Below, piece by piece: positions 49,569-58,378 of a DNA stretch of 64,000 nt; position 1 is the first letter of the stretch, and the number at the start of each line of letters is the position of its first letter. The notes under the pieces are model-generated. The model was not told the origin of the DNA. It worked only from the letters and a program-made list of their open reading frames with translations, and did not search any database. The stretch is taken from positions 2,988,501-3,052,500 of the forward strand of contig NZ_JACJUV010000001.1 in NCBI RefSeq assembly GCF_014218805.1, read 5' to 3'. The stretch comes from Teredinibacter franksiae (GTDB lineage: Bacteria > Pseudomonadota > Gammaproteobacteria > Pseudomonadales > Cellvibrionaceae). The position numbers and the translations under genes were made by a program.

Positions 49569-51610
49569 TGCACAGTCTCCGGTAGCAGGCTTGGTAACGT
49601 GGTATTGAATTTTAATTGCACTTGGTATTGGTCAATATTGTTTAGGTTGTTCATATAGTCTGAAAACTCGTTGCGTATCAGCGCTAGGCTTAGGTCCCAG
49701 CCGAGTCGATTTCTTTCAGGCTTTTTTATTCGCCAGTTGATGTTTGCGCTGGCGTAGGCTGATTTATCACGTAGAGCCGCATAGGGATCTTCCTGCGCAT
49801 TATTCTGGTTTGCGCCAATAGCCAAATTCGCCGATAGGCGTTCGGGTATTAATTCTGCTCGGGTTTCCAATGAATAGAGTTGGCGGTGTGTATCAAGCTG
49901 CTCTTCTACATAGTGGGTGCCTTGTAGCTGCCAACCGACAGCGAGGAAATAGTTGTTTGCAATTTTTATGCTGGTATTAAACATGAGGGTTCGCGTACGC
50001 GTTTGTGGCTGCCAGCCGGTATGATCGGTTAATGAGTCTTGGTTTACACCCACCAACCAATTCCAGCGCGGGTGTTCAAATACCGTGCTTATGTTTGCGC
50101 TGCGTGTTTGTAGGTTGTTCTCCCAATACCCTACGGGCGTATAGTGATCCTTAAACTTAGCCGAAGTAAGGTACCAATTTAAGGTTGGCTGCCCTAACAG
50201 CGCGAATAAGCTGTTGCGCACCGGCGATGTGTGCTCTTTTAGTCTACCACCTACCACCCATTGCGACGTGCGGGTTTGTGCATAGCCTAAATTGTTGTCT
50301 AGGTTATTACGCTCGTTGGCAACCGATGCATTGAAAGACCAGTTGTCGTTTTTGGTATCGAGGAAGGTGCGCACATATTCCTTGTCTGTCGGGAGTTGTT
50401 TATTGGCGATACTTTTAAACGAGGTGCCAATCCGCTGTTTTTCCATGCCAAAATTAATCTGGGTTGGCTTTTCGTATTGAGCGGTTAGGTCAAATAAAAT
50501 AATGGCCGAGTAGGCATCGTCTTGTTCTGCTTCTAACCCCTGATCAATACCATCAAAATCATAATGTGTAGAAGCCCGCTCTAGACGAATACGCATATGT
50601 TTTTCAAAAAACAGCGCATCGGCGACTATGTTCCAGGCATCACCTTCGTTTGTTTGTGTGTTGTAGTTGGGTGCCGTTTCAATGCTCCCGAAATCGGCTT
50701 GGCTACTTTTCCCCTGTAAAAAACTGGAGGAAAATACAAGCTGCGCAATGTCTTTGTTCAGGGGTTGGTATTGCCACTTGGCGCCGCTGAATCGGTTATT
50801 CGTATCGCTAAGCCCTAGGCCGTCGTCTATGCCCACGCTCTGGTTCGTTTTAGCCCCGAACACATTTATAGCCGAGTTTAACGTTGGCAGCGCCGCCGAA
50901 AAAGCCAGACCGCGACGCTGATAGCCGTCGTTTAGGAGGTCGGCTGACGCAAAAATTTGATCGCCCAAGCTAACACCCAGCGCGCCATTAGAGCTATTAA
51001 TAGAAAAACTTGGAATATCGGCTTCGCGACCGGTTAGCGATAAAGCCGGGTCGTCACTGTAGGACACTATAGCCTGTGCCTCCGTACGCCAGGTACCGGT
51101 TTCAAATTGTGAAGTATATTGGCCATTGGCTTGCACGTGCGTATTCGAGTTTTGGCTCTGCTTTACATTTTGGCTGGCAAGCAGGCGCTGGCTCATTTCG
51201 AGGTTTAGTTCTCCCTGTACCCGTGCGTTACGAAAAAAACCTGCGTGTTGAATGTCGATTTCCCAAAAGCCCAACTCCGATACGCTACCATCTTCGCCGT
51301 ATCGCACTAAACGCAGTGCGTGCCGACCGTGGCTGAGCGCAGTTACCGGCCGGTAGGTACGCTTATTGCCCTGAGCGACCACCAGCGCGGTTACGTCTAT
51401 GCCGTCTAGCTCAAGTGCAAGGCCCTGAAGTAAGTGCGCCGCTATGCCCTCTGGCAGGCTTAGGACAAATGCCTCGCCGGGCCGATAGGCGTCGCCGGAG
51501 AGCGGCGCTTGGAGCCGAGTAGATTCCGTAGTGGCTAACGCGGGCATCGCTATACCTGCACCTATAGCTACTACAAGGCTGAGCATCCCCATGTAAAACA
51601 ACTTGTTCAT
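49565..51610 (-). CDS. Predicted outer-membrane beta-barrel protein
   Basis: 681 aa from ATG 51610; the frame opens 32 codons earlier but this ATG gives a clean signal (MNKLFYMGMLSLVVAIGAG, cleavage after ALA). Residues of about 30-135 form a beta-rich domain (PLSGDAYRPGEAF, HGRHALRLVRYGEDG). From about 135 to the end the protein alternates amphipathic strands and polar turns, many with N/Q-rich loops, typical of a large barrel. There is no TonB plug. The family is not recognised. It is the first gene of the operon that contains the ECF sigma factor. Confidence 0.75.
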   Translation of the reverse strand: MNKLFYMGMLSLVVAIGAGIAMPALATTESTRLQAPLSGDAYRPGEAFVLSLPEGIAAHLLQGLALELDGIDVTALVVAQGNKRTYRPVTALSHGRHALRLVRYGEDGSVSELGFWEIDIQHAGFFRNARVQGELNLEMSQRLLASQNVKQSQNSNTHVQANGQYTSQFETGTWRTEAQAIVSYSDDPALSLTGREADIPSFSINSSNGALGVSLGDQIFASADLLNDGYQRRGLAFSAALPTLNSAINVFGAKTNQSVGIDDGLGLSDTNNRFSGAKWQYQPLNKDIAQLVFSSSFLQGKSSQADFGSIETAPNYNTQTNEGDAWNIVADALFFEKHMRIRLERASTHYDFDGIDQGLEAEQDDAYSAIILFDLTAQYEKPTQINFGMEKQRIGTSFKSIANKQLPTDKEYVRTFLDTKNDNWSFNASVANERNNLDNNLGYAQTRTSQWVVGGRLKEHTSPVRNSLFALLGQPTLNWYLTSAKFKDHYTPVGYWENNLQTRSANISTVFEHPRWNWLVGVNQDSLTDHTGWQPQTRTRTLMFNTSIKIANNYFLAVGWQLQGTHYVEEQLDTHRQLYSLETRAELIPERLSANLAIGANQNNAQEDPYAALRDKSAYASANINWRIKKPERNRLGWDLSLALIRNEFSDYMNNLNNIDQYQVQLKFNTTLPSLLPETVQ

Positions 51611-52298
51611 AGTCACATCTTCGCCAATGTATGCATTGCTAGCGGGTAATACCTCCCCAGCCGGACAGTTAATCAGTATGTCGTAGCGAGTCTGAGGTTG
51701 GTTCACATTGATTACGATTATTTTGCATGTTTTAGCTATTTAATACGAATAGATGCTGTAGGGCACTCTATTAATTGATTTTAGCTTCTGCGTGACCTGG
51801 CAAACCATAGTGCAAGGCGGGCTGCGTCCTTCGGGGCTTTGTCTACAATCTATGCTCCCATAATGGCTATTGTTAAGACCTTGAGCGGTTTTTTGTTTGT
51901 ACGAAGCGAGTACGAAGCGAGTACCAAGCCTCGGGGGCTGTATTGCTTTATTGGGTAGCGCTTGATTAGCTTTACGGTGCTCAGACAAGACCCTTTTTCT
52001 AACGGGCGCTAACAGCCATTAGCAAAGCAGGTTGCGGCATAAATTGGGTTGTTGATCTACTCGTCTACTTGTTTTTTGGTCCTTTTTCCTCGCTTACGGG
52101 GGCGCATAGATCTGGGTGATCGTGGCAACATGCCGTTGAATATACCCTTGCTATACTGTGCTTAGCCGTCGGTGTGCTGGCAGATTATTGGGTCAGTTAA
52201 CTCCTCGAAGTGGCGTGCTATTTTGGCGATTGTGAATTGATGCGGGTCTTCATGTTGTTCGAAATACCTAATATAAATAAAAACAAAGAGGTTTGAAT
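51611..52298. other. Intergenic region between the sigma operon and the GH3 gene
   Basis: About 690 bases between divergent genes. It contains a short direct repeat of GCGAGTACGAA units (51899-51925) and, on the minus strand, a weak 82-codon frame (51740-51988) without a good ribosome site. Promoters of both flanking genes must lie here. Base composition near 51990-52060 includes inverted GCTAA/TTAGC arms. Confidence 0.45.
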
Positions 52299-54548
52299 AT
52301 GCGTCTGATAATAGCTCTGATGCTAGGTGTTATCTTCTCTGTTGCACACGTGACGGCCTTTGCTGAAGAGCAGTCAAAAATTGCGAAGCGGGTCGATGCT
52401 CTACTGCAAAAAATGACGCTCACCGAAAAGGTCGGCCAAATGAATCAATACAATGGCTTTTGGGACGCGACCGGCCCGGTGCCAGAGCAGGGTGATGCTA
52501 AAACGAAATATGAACATCTGCAGCAGGGGCGTGTTGGCTCTATCTTGAACGTGGCCGGGCACGAAGCCCTGCGAGAATTCCAGGATGTGGCGGTTAAGCA
52601 ATCCCGGTTGGGGATTCCGCTTATATTTGGCTTTGATGTCATTCACGGGCACAACACCGCATTTCCTATTCCCTTGGCGGAGGCTGCTAGTTGGGATCTT
52701 ACGGCTATAGAGCAGGGCGCGCGTATTGCCGCAACAGAAGCTGCGGCCCAAGGGGTTAATTGGACCTTCGCACCTATGGTGGATATATCCAGAGACGCGC
52801 GTTGGGGGCGTGTGGCGGAAGGCGCGGGCGAGGACCCGTATCTTGGTGCGGAAATAGCTAAGGCGCGGATAAAAGGCTTTCAAGGTGATGATCTCGCGGC
52901 GGTCGATACTATAGCCGCCTGCGCCAAACACTTCGCCGGTTATGGTTATGCGGAAGGGGGCCGAGATTACAACCATGCCGATATGAGTTATTCAACACTC
53001 TATAACGAAGTACTGCCACCCTTTAAAGCGGCGGTAGAAGTGGGTGTTCGTACCTTTATGAATTCTTTTAATACGTTAAACGGTGTGCCGGCAACCGGTT
53101 CGATTATGTTACAGCGGGATATCCTGAAAGGTGAGTGGGGGTTTGGAGGGTTTGTTGTTTCCGACTGGGCATCCATTATGGAAATGACCAAACATGGGTA
53201 CGCTACCGATGACCGCCATGCGTCTCAGCTAGCGGTTATCGCAGGTTCCGACATGGATATGCAGAGTTTCGCCTATGTTAACCACCTTGAAGATTTAGTT
53301 ACCGCAGGCGCTGTAGATGAAAGTCTTATCGACGATGCTGTGCGTCGCATACTAACGGTTAAATTTGAGCTGGGGTTGTTTGATGACCCGTATCGGTACA
53401 TCAACAAAAAAAGAGAGGAAGAGGTATTAGGCAATAATACCCATTTGAAGGCCGCTCGAGAGATGGCAAAGCGTTCAATCGTGTTGCTCAAAAACGAAAC
53501 TAATTTGTTGCCCTTGTCGAAAAAGCAAAAAAATATTCTCGTTGTGGGGCCCTTAGCAAACGATAAAAACAGTCCGCTGGGGACCTGGAGATTAGCCGTT
53601 AAGGATGATTCCGCTATTTCTCTGGTAGAAGGTTTACAGCAGCACACCAGTGCTTTTCAGTATACCCAAGGCGTAAAACTAAGTATTGGCAAGGAAACGT
53701 TTGCCGACCCGATTGTAGTGAATACAACGGATCGTAGCGGAATAGCCGAAGCCAAGGCGCTGGCAAAAAATGCTGAGGTAGTTGTAATGATGCTGGGTGA
53801 ACACGGCTACCAATCGGGCGAAGGCCGGAGTCGCACAGACTTGGGGTTTCCGGGTTTGCAGCAAGAGTTACTTGAAGAAATAGTTGCGGTCAATAAAAAT
53901 ATTATATTGCTGGTTGCAAGCGGTCGGCCTCTAGTACTTAGTTGGGCTGACGCGCACATTCCCACCATTGTACAAACGTGGCAATTGGGTAGTGAGAGCG
54001 GTCATGCCATTGCCGATGTACTCTTTGGTGGCTATAACCCCAGCGGAAAATTACCGATGAGCTTTCCTAGAAGCGTTGGCCAAGTACCTATCAGTTACCG
54101 CGTGTTCAGTACCGGTAGACCGGAACCGGAAGAAAAAGTCTTTTGGTCACGTTATATGGATGAAAAAAATTCACCGCTTTATCCGTTTGGATACGGCTTA
54201 AGCTATACAACATTCGGTTACACCAATATGCAAGCAGAGGTTCGCGACAAAGCGTCGATTCGCGTGAGCATAACGGTGAAAAATACAGGAAAGCGGCAGG
54301 GCGAAGAAGTGGTTCAAGTTTACATTCGGGATAAAGTGGCAAGTCTCGTTCGTCCGGTTAAAGAATTGAAAAGTTTTAAAAAAATATTGCTTAAACCTGG
54401 AAAGTCCAAAGAAGTAGAATTTATTTTGGATAGAGACTCGCTTAGTTTCTATAAAGATGATGGTAAATTCGTTTTCGAACCCGGTGATTTCGAGGTGATG
54501 GTAGGTGGGAGTTCCGGCAGTGTGTTAACTAAAACGGTTTCGCTATAG
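52299..54548 (+). CDS. GH3 beta-glucosidase (BglX type), exported
   Basis: 749 aa from ATG 52299 (GAGG 7 bases upstream). The signal LIIALMLGVIFSVAHVTAFA is cleaved before EEQSK. The GH3 N-domain has KHFAGYGYAEGGRDY and the nucleophile D289 in FVVSDWAS. The second domain has KNETNLLPL and a loop with GEHGYQSGEGRSRTD that should hold the acid/base. A fibronectin-like third domain ends the protein (VKNTGKRQGEEVVQVYI). It can cleave the beta-glucan backbone fragments left after side-chain removal, so it may complete the xyloglucan pathway 9 kb away. Confidence 0.94.
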   Translation: MRLIIALMLGVIFSVAHVTAFAEEQSKIAKRVDALLQKMTLTEKVGQMNQYNGFWDATGPVPEQGDAKTKYEHLQQGRVGSILNVAGHEALREFQDVAVKQSRLGIPLIFGFDVIHGHNTAFPIPLAEAASWDLTAIEQGARIAATEAAAQGVNWTFAPMVDISRDARWGRVAEGAGEDPYLGAEIAKARIKGFQGDDLAAVDTIAACAKHFAGYGYAEGGRDYNHADMSYSTLYNEVLPPFKAAVEVGVRTFMNSFNTLNGVPATGSIMLQRDILKGEWGFGGFVVSDWASIMEMTKHGYATDDRHASQLAVIAGSDMDMQSFAYVNHLEDLVTAGAVDESLIDDAVRRILTVKFELGLFDDPYRYINKKREEEVLGNNTHLKAAREMAKRSIVLLKNETNLLPLSKKQKNILVVGPLANDKNSPLGTWRLAVKDDSAISLVEGLQQHTSAFQYTQGVKLSIGKETFADPIVVNTTDRSGIAEAKALAKNAEVVVMMLGEHGYQSGEGRSRTDLGFPGLQQELLEEIVAVNKNIILLVASGRPLVLSWADAHIPTIVQTWQLGSESGHAIADVLFGGYNPSGKLPMSFPRSVGQVPISYRVFSTGRPEPEEKVFWSRYMDEKNSPLYPFGYGLSYTTFGYTNMQAEVRDKASIRVSITVKNTGKRQGEEVVQVYIRDKVASLVRPVKELKSFKKILLKPGKSKEVEFILDRDSLSFYKDDGKFVFEPGDFEVMVGGSSGSVLTKTVSL

Positions 54549-54563
54549 CGCGAATCTAACTTA

Positions 54564-54596
54564 CAAAAAAGTGGAGCCCGGCAATGCCGAGGCTCC
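54564..54596 (-). terminator. Rho-independent terminator (minus strand) after the GH16 remnant
   Basis: GGAGCC-CGGC, loop AAT, GCCG-A-GGCTCC. On the minus strand it is followed by ACTTTTTT. On the plus strand it is just behind the GH3 stop but lacks a T run. Confidence 0.6.
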
Positions 54597-54622
54597 GATA
54601 AAAAACATTATTCGCGTTGCGG

Positions 54623-55257
54623 TTAGGGGGTGTACTCCCAGACCTCACCCCAATCGTAAACCGCTTTGGCATTTTCTGTATCGCTAGTAACTGGGCCAGC
54701 CTAGCTGGGTGAGCTGGACGCCCAGATACTAAGCAGCACGTTCTGTGGTAGCCCGATCAAATCCATACGATCCGTCCAGCAGTGATAAACAACACCGTCA
54801 ATCATGAACTCAGCGCTATTGGGAGTCCACTCAATGGTGTACACATGAAAATCGACTGCTGAGTCGAACACCAGCTGTTGTAAGGAAGGATATTGTGTTG
54901 GAGAAACCGGCGTTGATGGCGCCGGAAGAGCACCGGTATAAACCATGGCGTTAAATTGAATTTCACGGGTGTTTTGACCAAGGCTTTCAATATCAAACTC
55001 GTTCCAATTGTCGGCGGGCCAGGGGGTATAAATACCGACCAAAGCTGATACAACGGCAGAACCTTTTGCCAATTTTGCGCGACTGCTGATACGCCCATAG
55101 CGAACGGAATCAATAGAGCGAACCTCCGCACCGAGATACGGTTTAGTTTCACCATCAACAACGGTACCGGCGGGTGCTGGGTTTAATTCGATGGTTAACA
55201 TACCGTTGTTAACGGAGACTGTTTCTGAAGAAAACAGTGCTAGGTTGCTCGCCCATA
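54623..55257 (-). pseudogene. GH16 endoglucanase-family remnant (5' truncated, internal amber codon)
   Basis: The minus-strand frame reads LWASNLALFSSETVSVNNG, later EVRSIDSVRYGRIS, then the GH16 catalytic signature NEFDIESLG (E-x-D-x-E) and FHVYTIEWTPNSAEFMIDG. At 54701-54703 a TAG follows SIWASSSPS. Past it, the same frame continues for 25 codons (AGPVTSDTENAKAVYDWGEV to EYTP) to TAA at 54623, where GH16 enzymes normally have Trp, so TGG to TAG is likely. Upstream of 55257 the frame hits TAG and no signal peptide or N-terminal GH16 strand can be found in any minus frame. It is a decayed gene for laminarinase- or xyloglucanase-type activity. Confidence 0.85.
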
Positions 55258-55901
55258 AGTATTTCTATTGTTTATCTGTACTCACTGAAAAATCGATTCT
55301 ATGCGAAGGAGATGAGCGTAATAGAGTGTGTTAACGCCTCTTTCTTTAATAGTAAAAAAATTAGTGCATTAACGACCGTATGCTCGATACGGACTAAATT
55401 AAACTGTCATACAAATAGATGTTTTGGCAGGATGAAACAGAAGAAATAGCTGATTAATGGTGCCTGGTAATGCCTGTATTTGAGGGGGTTCATAGGCCAA
55501 TTTCGTATCATTATTTTTTAGGCATCAAAAAAAACCATTTGACGCGATCCAGCTCGACGTTCTTTTTTGCCTCTACGGCATATGATTGAGTTAATTTTCA
55601 CGGGATAGATTTCGCGTTACATTTTACCTGGATGTCAAAGCGAAGAATTTAACGACTTTATAGTTTAACTAGTTAACATTTATCTGCGTGGCCAAGCTAA
55701 CTTGGTCACATTCGGGATAACTGAATAAAAACTGTCACAAAATATGTGTATATTGCGCGCCGCATGGACTTGCGCACAAAATAGGCTAAAAAATAGTTTT
55801 AATGCAAATCAAAAAATATTTGTTGCGAATGCACAAATAACGCATGTTTTATTTGTGGCCTACAAGTGAGCTGAAAAATAATTTAGATAACGGTTATATA
55901 T
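55258..55901. other. AT-rich intergenic region upstream of the ferredoxin/ATP-grasp operon
   Basis: About 640 AT-rich bases with no gene seen on either strand. It holds the presumed promoter of the downstream operon and several CACAAA/TTTGTG motifs, among them CACAAAATATGTG at about 55735-55747 and the inverted repeat at 55832-55857. Confidence 0.55.
55832..55857. promoter_or_regulatory. Inverted repeat, candidate operator of the ferredoxin/ATP-grasp operon
   Basis: Perfect 9-base arms CACAAATAA and TTATTTGTG with an 8-base spacer, 45 bases before the ferredoxin start. The spacing (about 17 bases centre to centre) suits a dimeric regulator. No regulator gene is next to the operon. A smaller near-palindrome ATAACGGTTAT lies right before the start codon. 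Confidence 0.5.
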
Positions 55902-56195
55902 ATGTCTGTTAGCTTACATAAGGTTACATTTTTTGAAAGTGGTGACCATATTGTTTTACCAGTAAATACCAATTTAACGAGTGTTGAGGAGTATGTCGAT
56001 GACGAAATTCCTTTTAGTTGCCGTTCGGGTTGCTGCGGGAGTTGCGTGATCGAAATCACCAGTGGCGAACAAAAAGTATCACCCGCTACAAATGACGAAA
56101 TCACCTTTTTGGATAGCCTTGGTTATCAGGGGGATGCGTTTCGATTGGCCTGCCAATGCAAAATACTGGGTGATATTACAATTAAGCCGATTTAA
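55902..56195 (+). CDS. [2Fe-2S] plant-type ferredoxin
   Basis: 97-aa electron carrier. The cluster ligands are C40, C45, C48 and C84 (CRSGCCGSC, then LACQC), the C-x4-C-x2-C-x35-C pattern of plant-type ferredoxins, with extra cysteines at 44 and 86. No signal peptide. The ribosome site is poor, which may limit expression. It is the first gene of an eight-gene same-strand set and, with the reductase at 62236, could feed electrons to the diiron protein encoded 41 bases downstream. Confidence 0.92.
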   Translation: MSVSLHKVTFFESGDHIVLPVNTNLTSVEEYVDDEIPFSCRSGCCGSCVIEITSGEQKVSPATNDEITFLDSLGYQGDAFRLACQCKILGDITIKPI

Positions 56196-56236
56196 CGACT
56201 AATTGCCCAAAAAAATATTTTTACAGGAGACCTGAA

Positions 56237-56998
56237 ATGAATGTAAATCGTTGCATAAACACCGGTATTGGGCGGGGTAAGCCATTTTTAAACCCTACCC
56301 GCTCGATCGAAGTTCGTTCTGAAATTGACAGTATTATCGATCAACAGATCGATGAGTGGAAAGCATCTGTACCGGGCGCAGATCATCATGAGCGAAAGAA
56401 CGCGTTCAATATGCCTTACTATCAGCGAAGCTTAGCTGAAACGGCATTGAGGATTCGTTTACTTCGTGTTGTGGAATCGAAAGCGCTTGTTGAAATCGCA
56501 AAGAAAAGTCCAGAAGCGGCCCAAATTTGGGCCGACTATGAACGTGATGAGATGCTACATGATGAAATGTTTATTCAAGATCTAGAAAAATCCGGTTTCA
56601 GTCGTGAGCGTTTTATGGAAATTGAGCCTACGTTGTCTACAAAAATGCTAGTCGGCTTCTTCTCTTATTTGCTGGATCACGAAGGCCCGCTGGGCGTGGT
56701 TGCGTACTCGTATCTAGTTGAGTATGTGAATGTGAAGCTGGAACCGGAAAAGTTAGAAGGTCTAAAAGCCATTCTGGGTGAAGAATTAATCGCCGGCCAG
56801 GTCGCCCATGCACACACGGATGTAAATCACGATCACCCGACGATGGTGTGGTCATGCCTACGCTATTTAATAAGCGATCAAGCTGATATAGAAAAGCTAA
56901 AAATTTACCTTCGCGAATTTCAACAGATATTGTCTATGTTTTTTGTGGAAATGAATAAAGAGTTTGATGTGGATCTTGCTGCAGAGCAAGCCGCATAA
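56237..56998 (+). CDS. Heme-oxygenase-like diiron oxidase (HDO) family protein
   Basis: 253 aa, helical, ribosome site AGGAG before ATG 56237. It has the spaced ligand pattern of the HDO superfamily (UndA, BesC, SznF-type): E105-x-x-H108 in YERDEMLHDE, E162 in YSYLVEYV, and D195-x-x-H198 in the His-rich HAHTDVNHDH. HDOs use O2 and two irons for decarboxylation, C-C cleavage or N-oxygenation of fatty acids, amino acids or guanidines. The substrate here cannot be read from sequence. It sits 9 bases before the first ATP-grasp gene. Other annotation names are iron-containing redox enzyme or TenA/PqqC-like. Confidence 0.88.
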   Translation: MNVNRCINTGIGRGKPFLNPTRSIEVRSEIDSIIDQQIDEWKASVPGADHHERKNAFNMPYYQRSLAETALRIRLLRVVESKALVEIAKKSPEAAQIWADYERDEMLHDEMFIQDLEKSGFSRERFMEIEPTLSTKMLVGFFSYLLDHEGPLGVVAYSYLVEYVNVKLEPEKLEGLKAILGEELIAGQVAHAHTDVNHDHPTMVWSCLRYLISDQADIEKLKIYLREFQQILSMFFVEMNKEFDVDLAAEQAA

Positions 56999-57007
56999 GG
57001 AGTCGTA

Positions 57008-58336
57008 ATGAAAAATATCGGCGTGCTCATATTAAGTCATTGCGGGTTTTCCTTTGTCGACCAATTAGCTAAAGCTGTACAGGGCCGGGGATATAAGGCG
57101 TTGGTGTTGTCCTCAAAGCCTGAATCGGCAGATAGGCCAAAGGTTTTGGAACAGCTTGCTGACTGGGTTCAGGTTACCAATAACCATACGCTTTCCTGGC
57201 GTCACGTTGAGCAAGCGCTCAGTACTCTGGAAGCTGATGGTATTCGCGTGCACAGCTGTATCTGTGTCTGGGAAGGTTACCGCACATTTATGGCCAATGT
57301 GAACTTGCTGGCGGGTACGCCCGATATTACGCCTGAACAAATTGACTTACTCACGGACAAATATTCGCTGCGTCAATTTTTGGTTGCACAGAATATTAGC
57401 CGTGTTGATGTGAAGTGTCTTACCCCTGAATTATTGGAAGAACTCAAACGTACGCAGCAGCTATGTTTTATTAAGCCGCGCCGTGGTATTGCTTCGTTTG
57501 GTGCCTTTAAACTCAATAGTGATACTCATTGGCACCAACTGCAAAATATAGTAGAAGAAGCGCGCCACGACCCCGTATACGGCTCGTATTTTAAAGCGGG
57601 AGTGGCCTTTGTTGTAGAAGACTTTATTGCCGGAATTGAGTGTAGTTTTGAAGTGCAGGTTGTAGATGGCCACGTATTCGTCGTGGCTGTGCACGAAAAA
57701 TATGAAACCACTCACTGTGATTCAACGACTTTGGAAAATGCGTGTACCTGCCCTCCTGTATCAATGGAAGAAGCCGTTGTTAAAGAGGGGGTTTCCTGGT
57801 TGCATCGAGTGCTAGGGGCGCTGGATATAACGCAGGGGTGCTTTCACATTGAAGCGAAAGTTGAAAAAGGGCGCTGGGAAATTATTGAGATTAATCCACG
57901 TGTAGGCGGTTCACTTATATCGCAAAGTGTTGAGTATTTTACCGACGGAAGGTCGATGGTCGATTTGTGGGTGGAGAGCCTCCTGGTGCAAGGCAGCAAG
58001 CGGCAGAATTTCATGGAAGATCTGGCTGATCTGGATGTGAGTCGGCATGGTAATAGTCCCCATAATCGGGAAACTTTTTTCCGTGTTTTTTATGGTGAAG
58101 TTGGTGTGGTAAAAACTGTTGAAGAAATCCCAGTTCCGTTGCCGCCATTGGTTACGCAAGTTTTTGTCACACCGGGTACCGAGTTTGAATGTAATAGCAA
58201 AGAAAATTTTGTTGGGCAGGCACTCTGGGGTGGAGCGGTAAATGAATTGCTATCAGACGTTATTGCGTTGGATGAGCAGGCGAAAAATTTATTGAAAGTG
58301 GAATACCAACCAATAGTGACCAAATCCGTCGCATAG
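57008..58336 (+). CDS. ATP-grasp ligase 1
   Basis: 442 aa. An N-terminal Rossmann-like domain (MKNIGVLILSHCGFSFVDQL) is followed by the ATP-grasp fold. ATP-binding Lys is in LCFIKPRRGIASFG and the metal-binding segment is IIEINPRVGGSLI (Glu and Asn ligands present). The family includes carboxylate-amine ligases such as carnosine synthase and bacilysin ligase BacD. It probably activates a carboxylate as acyl phosphate and joins it to an amine. A C-terminal 110-residue extension follows (VKTVEEIPVPLPPLVTQVF). Confidence 0.87.
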   Translation: MKNIGVLILSHCGFSFVDQLAKAVQGRGYKALVLSSKPESADRPKVLEQLADWVQVTNNHTLSWRHVEQALSTLEADGIRVHSCICVWEGYRTFMANVNLLAGTPDITPEQIDLLTDKYSLRQFLVAQNISRVDVKCLTPELLEELKRTQQLCFIKPRRGIASFGAFKLNSDTHWHQLQNIVEEARHDPVYGSYFKAGVAFVVEDFIAGIECSFEVQVVDGHVFVVAVHEKYETTHCDSTTLENACTCPPVSMEEAVVKEGVSWLHRVLGALDITQGCFHIEAKVEKGRWEIIEINPRVGGSLISQSVEYFTDGRSMVDLWVESLLVQGSKRQNFMEDLADLDVSRHGNSPHNRETFFRVFYGEVGVVKTVEEIPVPLPPLVTQVFVTPGTEFECNSKENFVGQALWGGAVNELLSDVIALDEQAKNLLKVEYQPIVTKSVA

Positions 58337-58378
58337 TGGGATTGGGCTTGAATAGGGCACCTTCTTAAAGGGCAGAGT

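Noticed and set aside
49565..51610. Possible TonB-dependent receptor driving the ECF sigma factor (Fec-like)
   Set aside because: No plug domain or TonB box is visible; only a beta-rich N-terminal domain followed by a barrel-like region.
51740..51988. 82-codon minus-strand frame with a possible integron cassette look (repeated GCGAGTACGAA, GCTAA/TTAGC arms)
   Set aside because: No integrase, no matching attC pair and no recognised product; the repeats are too short to support an integron.
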